Positions 1 through 12,800 of a stretch of DNA of 64,000 nucleotides are shown here, piece after piece. This stretch comes from Astropecten irregularis (lineage: Eukaryota; Echinodermata; Asteroidea; Paxillosida; Astropectinidae), in the NCBI GenBank assembly GCA_963971285.1, contig OZ020253.1:1674001-1738000 (forward strand), written 5' to 3'. Below the pieces are notes generated by a model. It was not told the origin of the DNA. It worked only from the letters and a program-made list of their open reading frames with translations, and did no database searches. Within the stretch, counting starts at the first letter, position 1. Every line of letters begins with the position of its first letter. The position numbers and the translations under genes are program-made.

Positions 1-790
1 ACTGCACAATTAATATCAATCCTCATAAATAAATCACATTGTGAAGAAAATAATTTAGAAGTTCGACTTAAAATTGGCAAGGTTGATAAATGAGGGAAAT
101 CCACATAAATATATAAATACTTTTATATATATTGCAAACTTAGTCCTTAAATACAAGTACTTACAAAAGTAGTTTCGTCAACTGCAATTATTAAAACATT
201 TCAAGGTTTGAATTAAATAAATAATAAGGTATTTTCAGCATTGCGAAGTGTTTTCTGGTTATTTTTCAATTCTATTCCACATCAATTTGCAGTTGACTCT
301 TAAAACAAGTTACGCTTTCATAAATGATCAGAAAGATTGTCATAAATTTGAAATTTTTCCCTGATAATTCAGAACTGTTTTCCCAAGCTTAATGATGAAC
401 TTTTTTATTCATTTTTATGAAAAGAAATATTTTTTCCCGAAATCAAAATTCAAACTAAGCATCCTTGTTCATAGTCACTGAAATTAATTATTAATTATTA
501 ATACCCTGTTGTTTATATGCTTCATCCAAAAAAAGAGAACAAAATAATCACTTAAAAATTGAAAAGATCAAGAAAAAAAAAATGTACATGTATATACATT
601 TAATACTTTATCAATGAAACTAAAACTAAAACAAACTGAAAACTAAAACGTTTCAACTTGAAACCAAATAAAATTCCTTCTATGATATATAGGAATTGCT
701 TAGAAAATAAATATGACAAGGCGGGGATGGGATTGTTAATTCTGGCTTGAAATGATCAAATTTGCTGATGTTTGGTCATTGTTTAAAGGT
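1..790. other. AT-rich flank, no feature seen
   Basis: Strongly AT-rich sequence with homopolymer runs and no open frame of note. I see no exon, RNA gene or recognisable repeat. Confidence 0.5.
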
Positions 791-796
791 AAGCAC

Positions 797-1085
797 AGGA
801 TTAGTAACATACCCAGTATGTTCAAATATTTCCGCCTGAAATGGTGTATTTATCCAGAAATTTGTAAAAACAAAGACCGAAAACAGTTTTGATCTCGGGG
901 TAAGATCAAAACCATTCTTTATGTTTTATAAGAAAACTTTAGTCGGTTTTGCGCTATTTTCTCATGACTCTGATGTCCGATTGAGCTCAAATTTTCGAAG
1001 GTTTATCATTTTATGTACATGCTGGATTAATTTAGACAAAGTTTGAGTGCTGTTCTGTGACCTTTACCAATCACGTATTAGACCT
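797..1085. repeat. Dispersed repeat, family B
   Basis: Matches other copies at 12560-12745, 20059-20275, 30701-30870, 34020-34510, 42235-42582 and 53818-54095. Shared blocks include GATGTCCGATTGAGCTCAAA and a terminal CTGTGACCTTTACCAATCA. One end of this family is shared with family A (see 13140-14242), while the other end differs. Confidence 0.7.
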
Positions 1086-1520
1086 TTAACTTAGAGAAAT
1101 AAGGCAAGACTGAAATGCTGGTTTAATGGTCGTGGTGGAAATCCTCTGCCACCATTTCGGTCCCAACACCTAGTTAGTTCTGGTACAGTTTGGTCATTGA
1201 GAGACAAAAAACAAATCCTGAGAACATACAGAAACTTAGATATTCAATCTGCAATCCTTAACTCTTTAGTATGAGTTTGGTCTGTTAGAGAACGAATGGG
1301 TAATGGACAAAACTTTTGGGAAAAGCGAACGCCCTTTCTCAATCTCCGCCCCTAATTTGGTAAAGTTTGGTCGCTATGGAGATGAGAACCTCAACAAGAA
1401 TAAAGTTTGCACACATTGTTCTCGGAAAGGAGTACTCCCTCTTTTTCTCAATCCCCGCCCCTATTTTTGGTAAAGTTTGGTCGTTATGGAGATGAGCAAC
1501 TCAACAAGAGTATATGCATA

Positions 1521-2909
1521 CCGTAAAGTGCCATGTATACGGCGCACTTTTTTCACCTCGGCAAAAATCAAAAGTTGGGGGTGCGCCGTATACATGGGTA
1601 CAGCCCGCTGGCGGTCTCGAGAGTGTGGGTTGTGATCATTGCGCCGCGCCTAGTTTAAAGCATGTGATGCACCGGCAGCAAGCATGATGTCTGACTGAAA
1701 ATCGAGCGAATGATTCATGAAAAATACCACTTAAAAAATCTAATATTTTCGACTCATGCGATTGGCCAAGGAAAACTGAAGTGCAAAAATCGATAAGGGT
1801 TATGACTAGAGACACCGAAAATAGCATGCGAATGTGCACGCGACGACGGGCGAGTGGACATGTGCATTTACAGTACAGTCAAATGCAATCTCCGGGCCGT
1901 GACGGTCCGATTGTTTGACTATGGTCGGACGTACATATTTCATTTAAGAATGTCGTGATTGTTCAATAAATTATCAAACCTGTGTCTGGAGTCATTATTT
2001 TAATCAACAATAGTCACGTTTCCATTGGGAAATATCCTTATCCTCATAGGTAAAAACGTCAAGTTCGCGACAGCGTTTCGCTGCAACGTGAACCGCCATT
2101 TTGATTTGTTCTAATGTAAAGATGACAATTTGCAAAGCGCGCGCAGATCGTCAAGCCAATCACAAAATTCGCTCGCGCTATTGCGGACGTAGGATGAACA
2201 ATTTGAGGTGCAATTGAGCCAACTCGTACGCCGCTAAACCCCTACGCCGACCAACTCGCCGTGCGCTAATTACCAACTCGTACGATCGGGTCGGCGTGCG
2301 AGTTGGTCGGCGACTCGGCGTATGGTTGGTACGAGTTGCCAGCATTCGTCGGCCCGACCACGTGCAATTATTTCGTGCGAGGAAAATGCCGATAGCCGAA
2401 CGTTATAATCATGATAGTTGGTAGCTCTATGGTTGGACATGCAGCGCTTGCAACAAATTGTCCACTCACGTCACACAAAAAATACGGAACGGGAATGTAC
2501 AATTGTCCGTTGAATATGTAGATTGCTGAGGAAGTGGTGGAGATCGAATACTGTTTGCACGTGTGCACGACCGGATGTAGGCCGCGCCGCACGCTTAACG
2601 ATATAGTAGGCCTACATCATGTAGGCCTCCGTACGTACTGCTTTCTGCGGCGTGGCATGGTGCAGCGTTGCGTTCCGGCAAAACATCCCTGAAAGTTGTG
2701 AGTTGGATTGAGTAATTCACTGTTTTTATTTTTCTCGAATTTGAAATTCTCAATTGAAATACAAATCACAAATGAGCTGAGAAAAATTAGCGATACAGTT
2801 TTCTAATTTTTTTGGTCGTTCACGGCAGATTTTTTTTTTCCTGCCGGCTGATGTCAAAAGTTGGGGTGCGCCGTATACATGGGTGCGCCGTATACATGGC
2901 ACTTTACGG
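1521..2909. mobile_element. TA-flanked inverted-repeat DNA transposon, non-autonomous
   Basis: Termini are CCGTAAAGTGCCATGTATAC and its reverse complement, forming a TIR of about 27 bp, flanked by TA at 1519-1520 and 2910-2911. The GTGCGCCGTATACATGG word is repeated just inside each end. The interior is CpG-rich (about 2040-2600) and holds a palindrome at 2218-2341. No transposase is recognisable. TA targeting suggests the Tc1/mariner/pogo superfamily. Confidence 0.8.
2218..2341. repeat. Palindromic CpG-rich segment inside the transposon
   Basis: Arms read GCCAACTCGTACGCCG and, inverted, GGTTGGTACGAGTTGCC, with internal copies of CCAACTCG/CGAGTTGG. It could be a small inserted foldback element or part of the host transposon. 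Confidence 0.5.
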
Positions 2910-2954
2910 TATATTGTTCTTGCGAAGGAGTACTCTATTTTCTCAATCCCCGCT

Positions 2955-3064
2955 ACCATGGTAGCAGACCATGATAGCAGACCATGGTTCCAGACCATGG
3001 AAGCAGACCATGGTAGCAGACCATGGAAGCAGACCATGGTAGCAGACCATGGAAGCAGACCAGC
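2955..3064. repeat. 13-bp minisatellite
   Basis: About eight to nine units of AGCAGACCATGG(T/A). Each unit contains the NcoI palindrome CCATGG. It opens a spurious reading frame on both strands. Confidence 0.9.
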
Positions 3065-3356
3065 ATGGAGCCATGCCACATTAGCGATGCACACACTGGC
3101 TGTAGTGATGAAATCAGAAGCCACAAAATTGTATTATCGGACAAAACACACTGCATTTTCACTTGGTAGTCACTGCAAGGGACATTGTTATTATTGTTTA
3201 GCCTCGTGTATCTGGTCATGTCATTCAAGTCTTTGATGGACTGTGTTGAGAAGTAAAGCAGTGGTTTGAGGCAAGGTTAGCAGCAAGAAGGCTTGCTGAT
3301 AAGCATATGTTTCCATCAGGCTTTCTGCTGTTGGGTCACAAGATTAGAAGAACCTG

Positions 3357-3501
3357 GGGTCGATTTCACAAAGCCCTACAATCGATCGTAACTCAAGTTA
3401 TGAAGGATAACCCATCGTATCCTATGATGGGCTGTAATGCACCATGCATAAATCCTATACGATTGAAAGTAAGTTACGATGAGTTTGGTGAAATCGACCC
3501 C
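3357..3501. mobile_element. MITE with GGGTCGATTTCAC termini
   Basis: A 145-bp element starting GGGTCGATTTCACAAAGC and ending in the inverse, GGTGAAATCGACCC. The subterminal ATCGATCGTAAC and AGTTACGATGAG are also inverted relatives. A second copy lies at 26692-26824. Confidence 0.7.
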
Positions 3502-3758
3502 TGGATATGTCCACAACGATCTATAATTCTGTTCCAACGTGGCATGTACCGACCACATTACAGGAATGCCACTAATAGATCTACAATCCTAGTGTGGATT
3601 GACGACCGAGGATCAGACGGATCGGAGAACTGGTGAATCTACAAACCATTGAACCATCGAAGCCTGACTGCTGTGTCTCACTAGACGACATCACTGCATC
3701 CAAGCCATCAATAGCTAGGTCTACATCAGGCCGAGGCTGGGGATGGATGGCTATGCCA

Positions 3759-3822
3759 TTAGTGACTTCTGTCCAGAGCATCCAGGTACTTGGTGTGGAT
3801 GACTTTCGGAACCAGTCTGTGT
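3759..3822 (-). CDS. SLC4A11: SLC4A11 last coding exon and stop
   Basis: Only 64 coding bases. After the TTCACAG acceptor the exon completes the split Arg codon and reads [20 protein letters not shown], then TAA at 3759-3761. This matches the human tail YILLPRIIEAKYLDVMD in length and pattern. A second AG six bases downstream would remove two residues and break the length match, so the first was chosen. The short exon is easy to miss in ORF-based annotation. Confidence 0.85.
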
Positions 3823-6800
3823 CTGTGAACCAAGGACAGATGAAAAAACGACACAAGCTACGTCAGTATAAAGCTCCAGTATGCTCGAAACATTACCCTT
3901 CCGACATATCACACTGCCAAATACTTCAAACCTTATACACCGATCCAACGGAACGATCATGGTGGTAGGAAACACCTGCCATTACTGCAGACTGCAGTGT
4001 CCCCGCCCGCCTGCCGCACTCTATAATTGCAGGGTGTACGTCCCCTAATCATGAGGAGTACACTCCTGCAATTATAGAGTGCGGCGGAGCGTAAATTCTT
4101 TTGTTGCCGGACAAAAGGCAGGCAGGGACACTGCAGTAACGCTTGTTTTTATACCATGACAAATCAAATTATGAGCAGCCTGCAGCTGCTCTGTCACCTT
4201 TACCAATATTGTACATATGCCATTTAACGTGATTTTAATGGTATGTTTCTACCATCACCATCTTCATACCCTGTAAGTTATATGTAAATCTGTGAACATT
4301 TCTGTTTTGGTTTCTTACCAAAGTATGATAGTGCATTTATGAGTGAAATCCTAAGGGAAGCCAGTTTACTAATTTGCTTCAAAGACCACCTAGACCTTCC
4401 CCCTTCATACCTGATCGGTAGGAAGAACATGATAAGTAGAGGGAAGACCATCTTGAGGTAGGGCCATGGGGCGAAGCCAAATCCACACAGGCAGGCCAAC
4501 TGGAGTAGCTGGGTGAAGGTGAAGATGTGCATCTTGCGTTGTGGCACTCGCCTCACGTAATGGTTGGGAGGATATGCTGCCTATGGGTTGGGAGAGAGAA
4601 AAGGTCGACAAGATAAAAACCAGCTCAGTCTTCAGGTGATCTCTCTCAGGTCTCGAAATATCCACTAGACCGTGGACCGAGTCTTGTGACTTCAGTGTCA
4701 GTCTAGTAAAGTGTGAACTGCACTAGTCTGGCTGTCCAGTGATTTTGTTTTCCTTGCATAATTGAAACGGTGCCTAAATTGTTGATTTTGTGGCTTCATG
4801 TCTTACTTTGTCGACAAAATGTATTGAACAAAACCCCCACCTTTTGAGGAAAAGTATTGCACACTATAATATAATTACTGTATTTCTCATGGATGCCAGG
4901 CCACATGTCTAGTGAAAATAATTCAGGTCTTGTAAAATGCTTCAGCTACTAGACCTGCTGTACAGAGCTTTTTTTCACGAAATTCGAGCCCTGTCTCTTA
5001 AACCTCCACACACCATCCACCATTTTAAAAGGAATCGCTCAATTGCTCAATAAAAATGTTATCAAGTAGACATCAATCAATCAGTGGAAGCCATCCCCAG
5101 GCCGCCACACGACCCATCCCCATCTCATCAAAATAACGATCCATCTGACACAACCACATGTCATGTGGACGCCCTACCGGGCGAGTCTTACAATGACAAC
5201 AAAATCAACACACTTTTCCCGAGACTGGTGAAGCACGCCCTCTTGAGATTAACAATGGTTAGTCAAAAGTCTCCCATTAACAGGGCGGAGCTTAACAGAT
5301 CGGTCTTTTAAGGTGATAATTAACAAGCCTTTACCTGTTCCGTAATGAGAAGCATGGTGCGTTCAAAGAGCTGATTATCGTCCAGGGCCGTGCAAGCCAT
5401 GTAGAGAAAGAGGCCATACAGCACAGCATTAGGGATGTACTGCAGAGGGACCGGTAGCATGAAGACCGACAGACCAATCATGATGTGAGACAGCAGGATG
5501 GTCAGACGCGTCTCTCGTACTCTCACAATTCTGCCGGGCAAAACAATTCAGGATCATAAAGCATCTTAATCAGAGTATCTCAGAATGTCTACCAGGGGTA
5601 ATTTCATAGACCTGCTTAATAAGCAAAAAATTTGGTTCTGGACTTTGGAATCCCATCCCAATAGAGGGAGTCCTCTATCTTCCCTCTACCATCCATCCAT
5701 ATGCGATTCACAGATTTAAAAGATGACCAAAATCAGAATGGGGTAAAAAATACCGAAAGAAATCTGATTTCAGATTAAAATTTTTAAAATAGTTGCATCT
5801 CTGAAGAAGACAAATTGCTTCTGGACTCGATTCTGGACTCTGGAATCCCATCCCGATCTAGGAACCCAGCCTCTATCTCCTCTCTACCATCCATCCACTT
5901 GATCACCCACCGTCAGCAATCCCAACACTAGTCTGCTTACATGTGATGGACGTGCCCCTGGTCTACTCTCTCCTCCTTGTCTGCTAGGGCCTTGACGTGG
6001 AGCGGTGAGTGGGGCAGGGCGCCGTGGAGCCAGGGCAAGCCAAACATCGACAGGAATCCGTTCAGGATAGCTACTACCATCAGGTCCAAGTGGTAAGCCG
6101 TGCCTTTCTTAAGCCTTTGGAGGAAGAATGACATTTCATTATCATGTTGTTAGAAGCACTGGCTCAATTCAGCCATCATTTTCTTTTTTTGAAATCATGA
6201 CAAAAAAACAAGAAATAACTTGACAGTGGAGGTTACAAAACAGAGGCTCAGGCTCAGGCTCAGACTCAGTCTCAGGCTCAGGCTCTAGCTCCATATCCTG
6301 AATCCATTTTAAAATAATGGGTATCATAATAGAGGCTTTAGGCTGCGGTTTGGAAGTAGATTCTCTGGTTTGAAAAGGTAAATAGAGCTTCAACTTCAAT
6401 GAACAACCGCGACCTATATTTTCAGCATATGGATGACAGAGCCGGAGCCTGAGCCTCCGTTTCCTAAACCGCCTTAGTTTCCTTGTTTAAAATCAAGCAA
6501 CCTGTTAAAGAATGGATACGCACGTAATAGAGTTGAAACAGGAGCCAGAACTGTGGTTTAAGGCAACAAGATCTTGGACTTTGGCCCCACTGACTTCGAT
6601 TGGAACCCTGGTCAGAGCAATGAATGGATTGGAGAGGGAAATAGACACTTACTTGTTGCCGGGACTGTTGACCATGGCCCCAGTGATGTTCTGATCCATG
6701 AAGAACAGCAATGATAAGCAGAAGCCCAAACCCATGGAGCCAACGATCATCAAGACGTTGACGTCCTCTAAGGTGACCAACTCAAAGAAGTTACCGTCTT

Positions 6801-9800
6801 GGTACGGGAACTTCTCCACTGCAAATCAAGACATTGAGATGAAAGAGTCACTGTGTATGATCCGAAATCCATTAAGTGAGAGTTAGCTGCTAAAGTTAAC
6901 ACAGGATTATATTAATCATCAAATAAACTCAAGGGAAACTGACTGCATTAATCTTAAGTCATTGTAAAGTGAACAAGGAAAAATTGAATGGTGCGGGATT
7001 TGAACCAGTGACCTCCGGAGCACCGCACCGGCGCTCTTACCAACTAAGCTATCCAGCCCTATGTTGGTGGTGTCCCTAAATAGTTAGTTATCTATGTTCG
7101 TTTGGCAGTCAGAAGCAATGAAACCCCTCACATACTGTGAACGGCACTATAATTTACGAACACCCCGGGATGCACAGAAATTGTTTGTTATAGTGGTCGT
7201 TGGTTAAAGTGAACATTATTTCAGCAGGCCTATACTATACAAGGTTAATGTTCGATATAGCCAAATGTTTGGTCTAGCTGTCTTTGTTATAGTGGCGTTC
7301 CACTGCACCGCTATATCCCAAGGATCCTTTAAGATATGTGCATCATTATTAATGCTGCAACCTAAGAAATGGTGGGCCCAATTTCATGTGCTTTGCTTAC
7401 CGCTTGGGAACACTGAACATTCCTTGCTAATCCATGAAATAGGATCTCATTTCTGTTTGATTCTACGCTTACGGTAAGTAAAATTGAGACCCGGTGGAAT
7501 GATCCTACATCAAGTGATGCGGTGTGAACTGAGAAGTTAGTCATACTTACGCTGTATATCGCTAAACAGGTAGGAGCCAACGAATGACATGGCGATAACA
7601 CTGACAGGCAGTGCATAGTCTGCTAACGCCTCCCGCTTGCTTGCATCAAGAAATGGGCTGAAATGACAGAGTGTACATTCGTTGGATCAGTGAAATCACA
7701 TGGGCAAAGTGTACATCAGCTCTATCATAATAAGGAATGGGCCTAACATCATTTACAAGTAGTGATAGTCTAACAGGCTTCTCACAAGTTTCCAACAACC
7801 GCGAGGCCAAAATGTCACTTGCACCACTGCACATCTTGATTCCACCAACAACCTTAACTGAGCCCCCGACCCCATGCTACATGAGTTTTTTTGCACATTC
7901 CCCAGGTGATTTTTACTGAGAGTTAGAGACTGTAGCCTCAGCTGCTCCTCTTCTTGGCCTAGTATGGCCTCTCCAAATCCTTCCACTGACAATTTGAAAT
8001 CTCCCAAAGGAGTTCAAATTTGACCTTTCTACTTTCCAGAAGCACCTTGACAGCCAGCAAATGCTGATTAGAAACCGAAGTCCGGCGGATTTCTTGAGCG
8101 ATTGCTGCTTTGATTGATGTCGGAGCGGGGTTCCAACATGACTGACCTTTTGGTGAAGCTGTGGAGTGTGACTCCGACCCAGAGCGTGCCGAACATCAGG
8201 ATGAGATAGACCAGAGAGTTTTCTCGTAGGCAGGGGTGTATGTTGAGCGCAGACATGTCCGTGCCGTTGCTGACATTCTGGGCATATTCCAATAGGCCAA
8301 AGTCCATGTCCTCAATGTCACAGCCTTCTGATACGTAGTTCTTCTTGAAGTCTGTGGGCGTTGGTAGACCATGAGGGTTGAGGTGTAAATGAGACCTCTG
8401 AATGAGTGGAAACTAGCCTATCCAACTAAAAGGCAATATTCTGCTTATTTGCACCCACATATTCCTCAATAATGGAGGAAGATACCACCCTCTGTACAGT
8501 AAACAACTTCATCAAACTCTTCCACCAAGCACGGACTGTTTAGGATTTTCCAAGCTGTCAAACTTCAGGCCATTTTACACTCTACCCTTACAAAATGAGG
8601 AATAAAGTTTGTGCTCCACCATACCAAAATGAGGAATAAAGTTTGTACTCCACCATACCAAAATGAGGAATAAAGTTTGTACTCCACCATACCAAATTGA
8701 GGAATAAAGTTTGTACTCTACCATAACAAAATGAGGAATGAGGGAAATTAGAGGCCAGATCTAACAGCACCAGAGGTACTGGCTTGACGGACCTTCCGGT
8801 CAGTATCCTCTGACTGTCTGGACTGGACGTACCAGACGGTCAAGCATATGACATATCATACTTACTGTACGCAAGGTCCTTTAAGGCATCCACACAAAAT
8901 GCAATAGAAATGAACATAGCGAATATCTCCTCTGTCGATCTGAAGATGAAAACAGAAAAATAAGAAATACTGAAGTTACAACAAGGACCTTCATGACGGC
9001 ATTTCTGCCTTTTAGCTTTCAGATTCTGGGATAAGATGTTCCTGGCACTTGGTCTTAAAGGTAGTATCATACTTTGGTAAGAAACCAAAACAGAAATGTT
9101 CACAGATTTACGTATAACTTACAGGTATGAAGATGGTGGTGGTAGAAACATACCGTTAAAATTTTTCCGCCTGAAATGGTGTATTTATCCAGAAATTAGT
9201 CAAACAATCGGTCAAGCAAACTGACCACCATCAGACGGAGCTTCTTATATAGGTTTATTCCGGACACTCGACTGGACGTTGGCTTGGTTCCTAATGGTCA
9301 ACCGGTCAAGCAAACTGACCACCATCAGACGGAGATTCTTATATAGGTTTATTTCGTACATTTGACTGGAAATTGGCTTGGTTCCTAATGGTCAACCGGT
9401 CAAGCAAACTGACCACCACCAGACGGAGCTTCTTATATAGGTTTATTACGGACATTTAACTGGACATTGGCTTGGTTCCTGATGGTAAACCGGTCAAGCA
9501 AACTGACCACCATCAGACAGAGATTCTTCCGTTCATCACACTGTACCTTGTGGACCACTTCATGAGGCTGGATGCATCGCAGACTGAGAACAGACAGAGG
9601 AAGAGAGTGTTCCAGAATCCCACCAGGGCGTACATCGTCAAGAAGTCCAGTTCAAAGTCCTCACAGATACTGTAGATGACTGCAAATAATGAAATGAACG
9701 GTAAACCAGTTAATAAGTTAAAGGTTTACTGTAATCAAAAGTCAAGTGAAGTTAAATACATCTATATTGTTATGAAACTCAACCTGACTATCATTGTTTG

Positions 9801-12800
9801 TGATAAAAAATATTGTATACAGGGATGAGATTGACCAATGATGAAAATGTCTGAAAACAGCTGACAGGGCGCATAAAAAGGCTGAAATCCAAAACAAAAA
9901 AGTCTAAAAACAGATTTTAATCTGAGAATTCTCATCCCTGTATATAGAAAAAGGATGTATTTTAGACCCATAATTTAGCACCCCACTTTTCGCGATGAAA
10001 AACCTCGCTTATGTCACATGCAGAACGCGACGCAGTATACTGTGGTGCGAGCCTATACTAGTTCTGTAGGTAACGTCACACGCATTGTTGGGTGGATCGG
10101 TTCCAAGCAGGATTTTTTGGGGGGCGGGGCATACATATACAGATTTTGTAACTTTTCGGTTAAAATTAGGCACAAATATAAATTCATATAGTCATTAATT
10201 ATGTATTATTAAAGCAATAATTTTAAAGCACTTTCACCCCTTTCCAAAATTTGATTACAGTAAACCTTTAAAGCAGTAATCCATGAACCAACTAGACAGA
10301 TATGAGTCAAGTTCAAAGCCCTCACAGATCCTGTATGTAATTTGTACGTACAATGATGGCATGCGAACATTGGTCACTAAATAACAAACGACCACTATAG
10401 CAAACAATTTGTGTGCATCCCAGCATGTAGCAGATGACTGTTACTGTATCTGTCTTGGTATTTTGCCCATGAATATAAGCACAATTGCAAGTGATATGAG
10501 TCAAGTTCAAAGTCCTCACAGATCCTGTATGTAATTTGTACGTACAATGTATAGGCATGCTGAACATTGGTCACTGTAACAAACGACCACTATAATGAAC
10601 AAATTTCTGTGCATCCCAGCGCGTTTGTTTTAGCGGCATTCCACTGTAGATGATAATGAGCATCTTCTTACAAACTAGAAAGTTTTGAGTTTCTAAGAAG
10701 CCCTTACAGAAAAAAAACAGAAGGCCTAGCCTTTTCAAGAGCCAATTTCCAAGCTTGCAATGCACAATCTTATTACTCTTTCAATAAGGATGCTTAGGTA
10801 ATAAGTAATTATTGCAAACCAACTATCGAGGTGCCAGTCAGTGATGGCAATTCCACTCTAATTTCTTGTAATGGCCAGACACGAGGTGTGTTATTCAATT
10901 CTAAAGTGGACGGCAGTGTTTACACACGCCACGGTAATTAGTTTCACCCCTCCATGTGTCAAAACAAAAATATACAGAGAGGTATAGGAAAAGCACAGGA
11001 GCATTTAAGCGCCAGGGGCCAATTTCATAGACCTGCTTAGCACACAAAAATTGCTTAGCACAAAAATAGCTTGCCAAATAAAACAAACCACCAATGAAAA
11101 TTCCATTTCATATTCATGGTCAGCGAACAACAGCCAAAGGACAATTGCAAGTGATACACAACACACGAAAATTTGGTTGTTAATCCTGTTTTTTACTAAG
11201 ACAAATGTCATGCTAATCGAATTTTTGTGCTAAGCAGCTCTATGAAATTGGCCACTGAACAAAGATCCTTTTATACAGAGCCGGCCTGTGAGATTTCGTG
11301 TACAAAATTCAATTCACTTTTACGAACTTTTTCAATGACTTATAATTAATCCAGTCAGTTTCCCTTGTGGTTATTTGATGATTATATTGATGAAAAAGCT
11401 GCATCCTCTTTGAGTGATCCCCCATGTACTGTTTTTCTGGTTGCAGTATGGCTAATGCTGCGCGTATCTTAAATGATCCTTGGGATATAGCAGTATGTGA
11501 ATGGTTTCATAGCTTCTGACTGCCAAACGCACAAAGATAATTGACTATTAGGGACACCACCAACATAGGGCTAAATAGCTCATTTGGTAAGAGCGCCTGT
11601 ATGGTATTCCAGAGGTCACTGGTTCGAATCCAGCTGCAGTAAATTTTCTTTGTTCACTTTCTAATAAATTAAGATGAATCCAGTCAGTTTCCCCTGTGGT
11701 TATTTGAAGATTACACATCTATCAACATTTCTTCTGTAAATCTACACAAGTGCAATCATAATCAGAAATGTCATTAAAGAATCTGAAAATAATTTAGATG
11801 TACATGTAAACAATCAAATGTTTATCCGTTGATAATTTCCGTGAAGGGTCAGGATCGAAATTTAATTCTGGGACAAGTGGACATCCGTGTCGGCATGTAT
11901 CAGTAACACCCTGGACAAGCCTGTTCTTGTTTATAAGCAAGATGCAGGAATGGAAGTAGCTCGTTCTAAGTACACTCCACGTAAGCTGAAACCGTTCCGC
12001 ATCGATCTAAGAGCTCAACGCACAAATTCAATTACTCTTTCACACTGAGGATCGTTTTTTCTTTCGTTCCGTTTGTTGGTTACTTTTTTTTGTCAAGTAG
12101 CTAGCATTATATTAATTCTCTTCCGTATAAGAAAACTCAATGAATGAAACATGATTCTGGAAAATAGAACCCCTAGCCTTAAGGAAGTAAAGGAATCGAT
12201 GGACCGACATCTAAAGTTAGACATTTTCTTTGTTCAGTTCGGTTTTTATCTCTTGTTAATTCTATACTGCTTCTATATTTGTTTTCCAAATGTTATTAGT
12301 ATTTATTTCTGGTAACGAAACCAAGCGCCCTAGGCACTGCAGCTCAAAAGCCTAATGAAGCCTTTTATGGAAAGATGATGAGAAGAAGATACAGATTAAG
12401 AGATGGCGGGAGAACGCTAGAGTAATGGTCTGGGTAGAACCTACAGAATCAGGTATAGGGATTGAAAAATCCAATCCACTTGTGGACCGAGATGGACTCG
12501 AACCCGGGGCCGCCAGAGGTGAAAGGCGAGTAAGAATTAAGATACAGCTACATGCATTGATCTTACCCCGAGATCAAAACCGTTTTCGGTCTTTGTTTGA
12601 CTAATTTTTTGATAAATACACCATTTCAGGTGGAAATATTTTAACAGTACTTTTCTATCAGCACCATCTTCATACCCTGAAAGTTATCTGTAAATCTGCG
12701 AACATTTCTGTTTGGGTATGTTACCAATCCTGTACTGTACCTTTAATGCATTCTGTCTGCCATGAGTAAGATATGAGGCAGGAAGGAAATAACGCTGGAC

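Larger units (their letters stand above)
1330..2956. repeat. Tandem repeat of about 115 bp, interrupted by a transposon
   Basis: Units share TTTCTCAATC(T/C)CCGCCCCTA, GGTAAAGTTTGGTCG and CAAC-AAGA followed by GTTCT-GGAGTACTC. The second unit breaks off at 1520 and resumes at 2912, on either side of the transposon at 1521-2909, so the tandem repeat is older than the insertion. Confidence 0.65.
2700..3758 (-). other. Probable 3' UTR / downstream flank of SLC4A11
   Basis: Sequence downstream of the stop on the minus strand. There is no minus-strand AATAAA in the first several hundred bases; the first AATAAA-like run I see is near 2724. A 145-bp MITE (3357-3501) and a 13-bp minisatellite (2955-3064) fall in this stretch and would be transcribed if the UTR extends that far. 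The true cleavage site is not visible. Confidence 0.3.

Noticed and set aside
3817-3822. Alternative acceptor for the last exon, six bases further in
   Set aside because: It would delete two residues relative to the conserved PIR-to-tail spacing. The upstream AG keeps the alignment.
3633-3968. 111-codon plus-strand ORF
   Set aside because: It overlaps the antisense of the last SLC4A11 exon and shows no domain.
9472-9675. 67-codon plus-strand ORF
   Set aside because: It is the antisense shadow of SLC4A11 exon 7.
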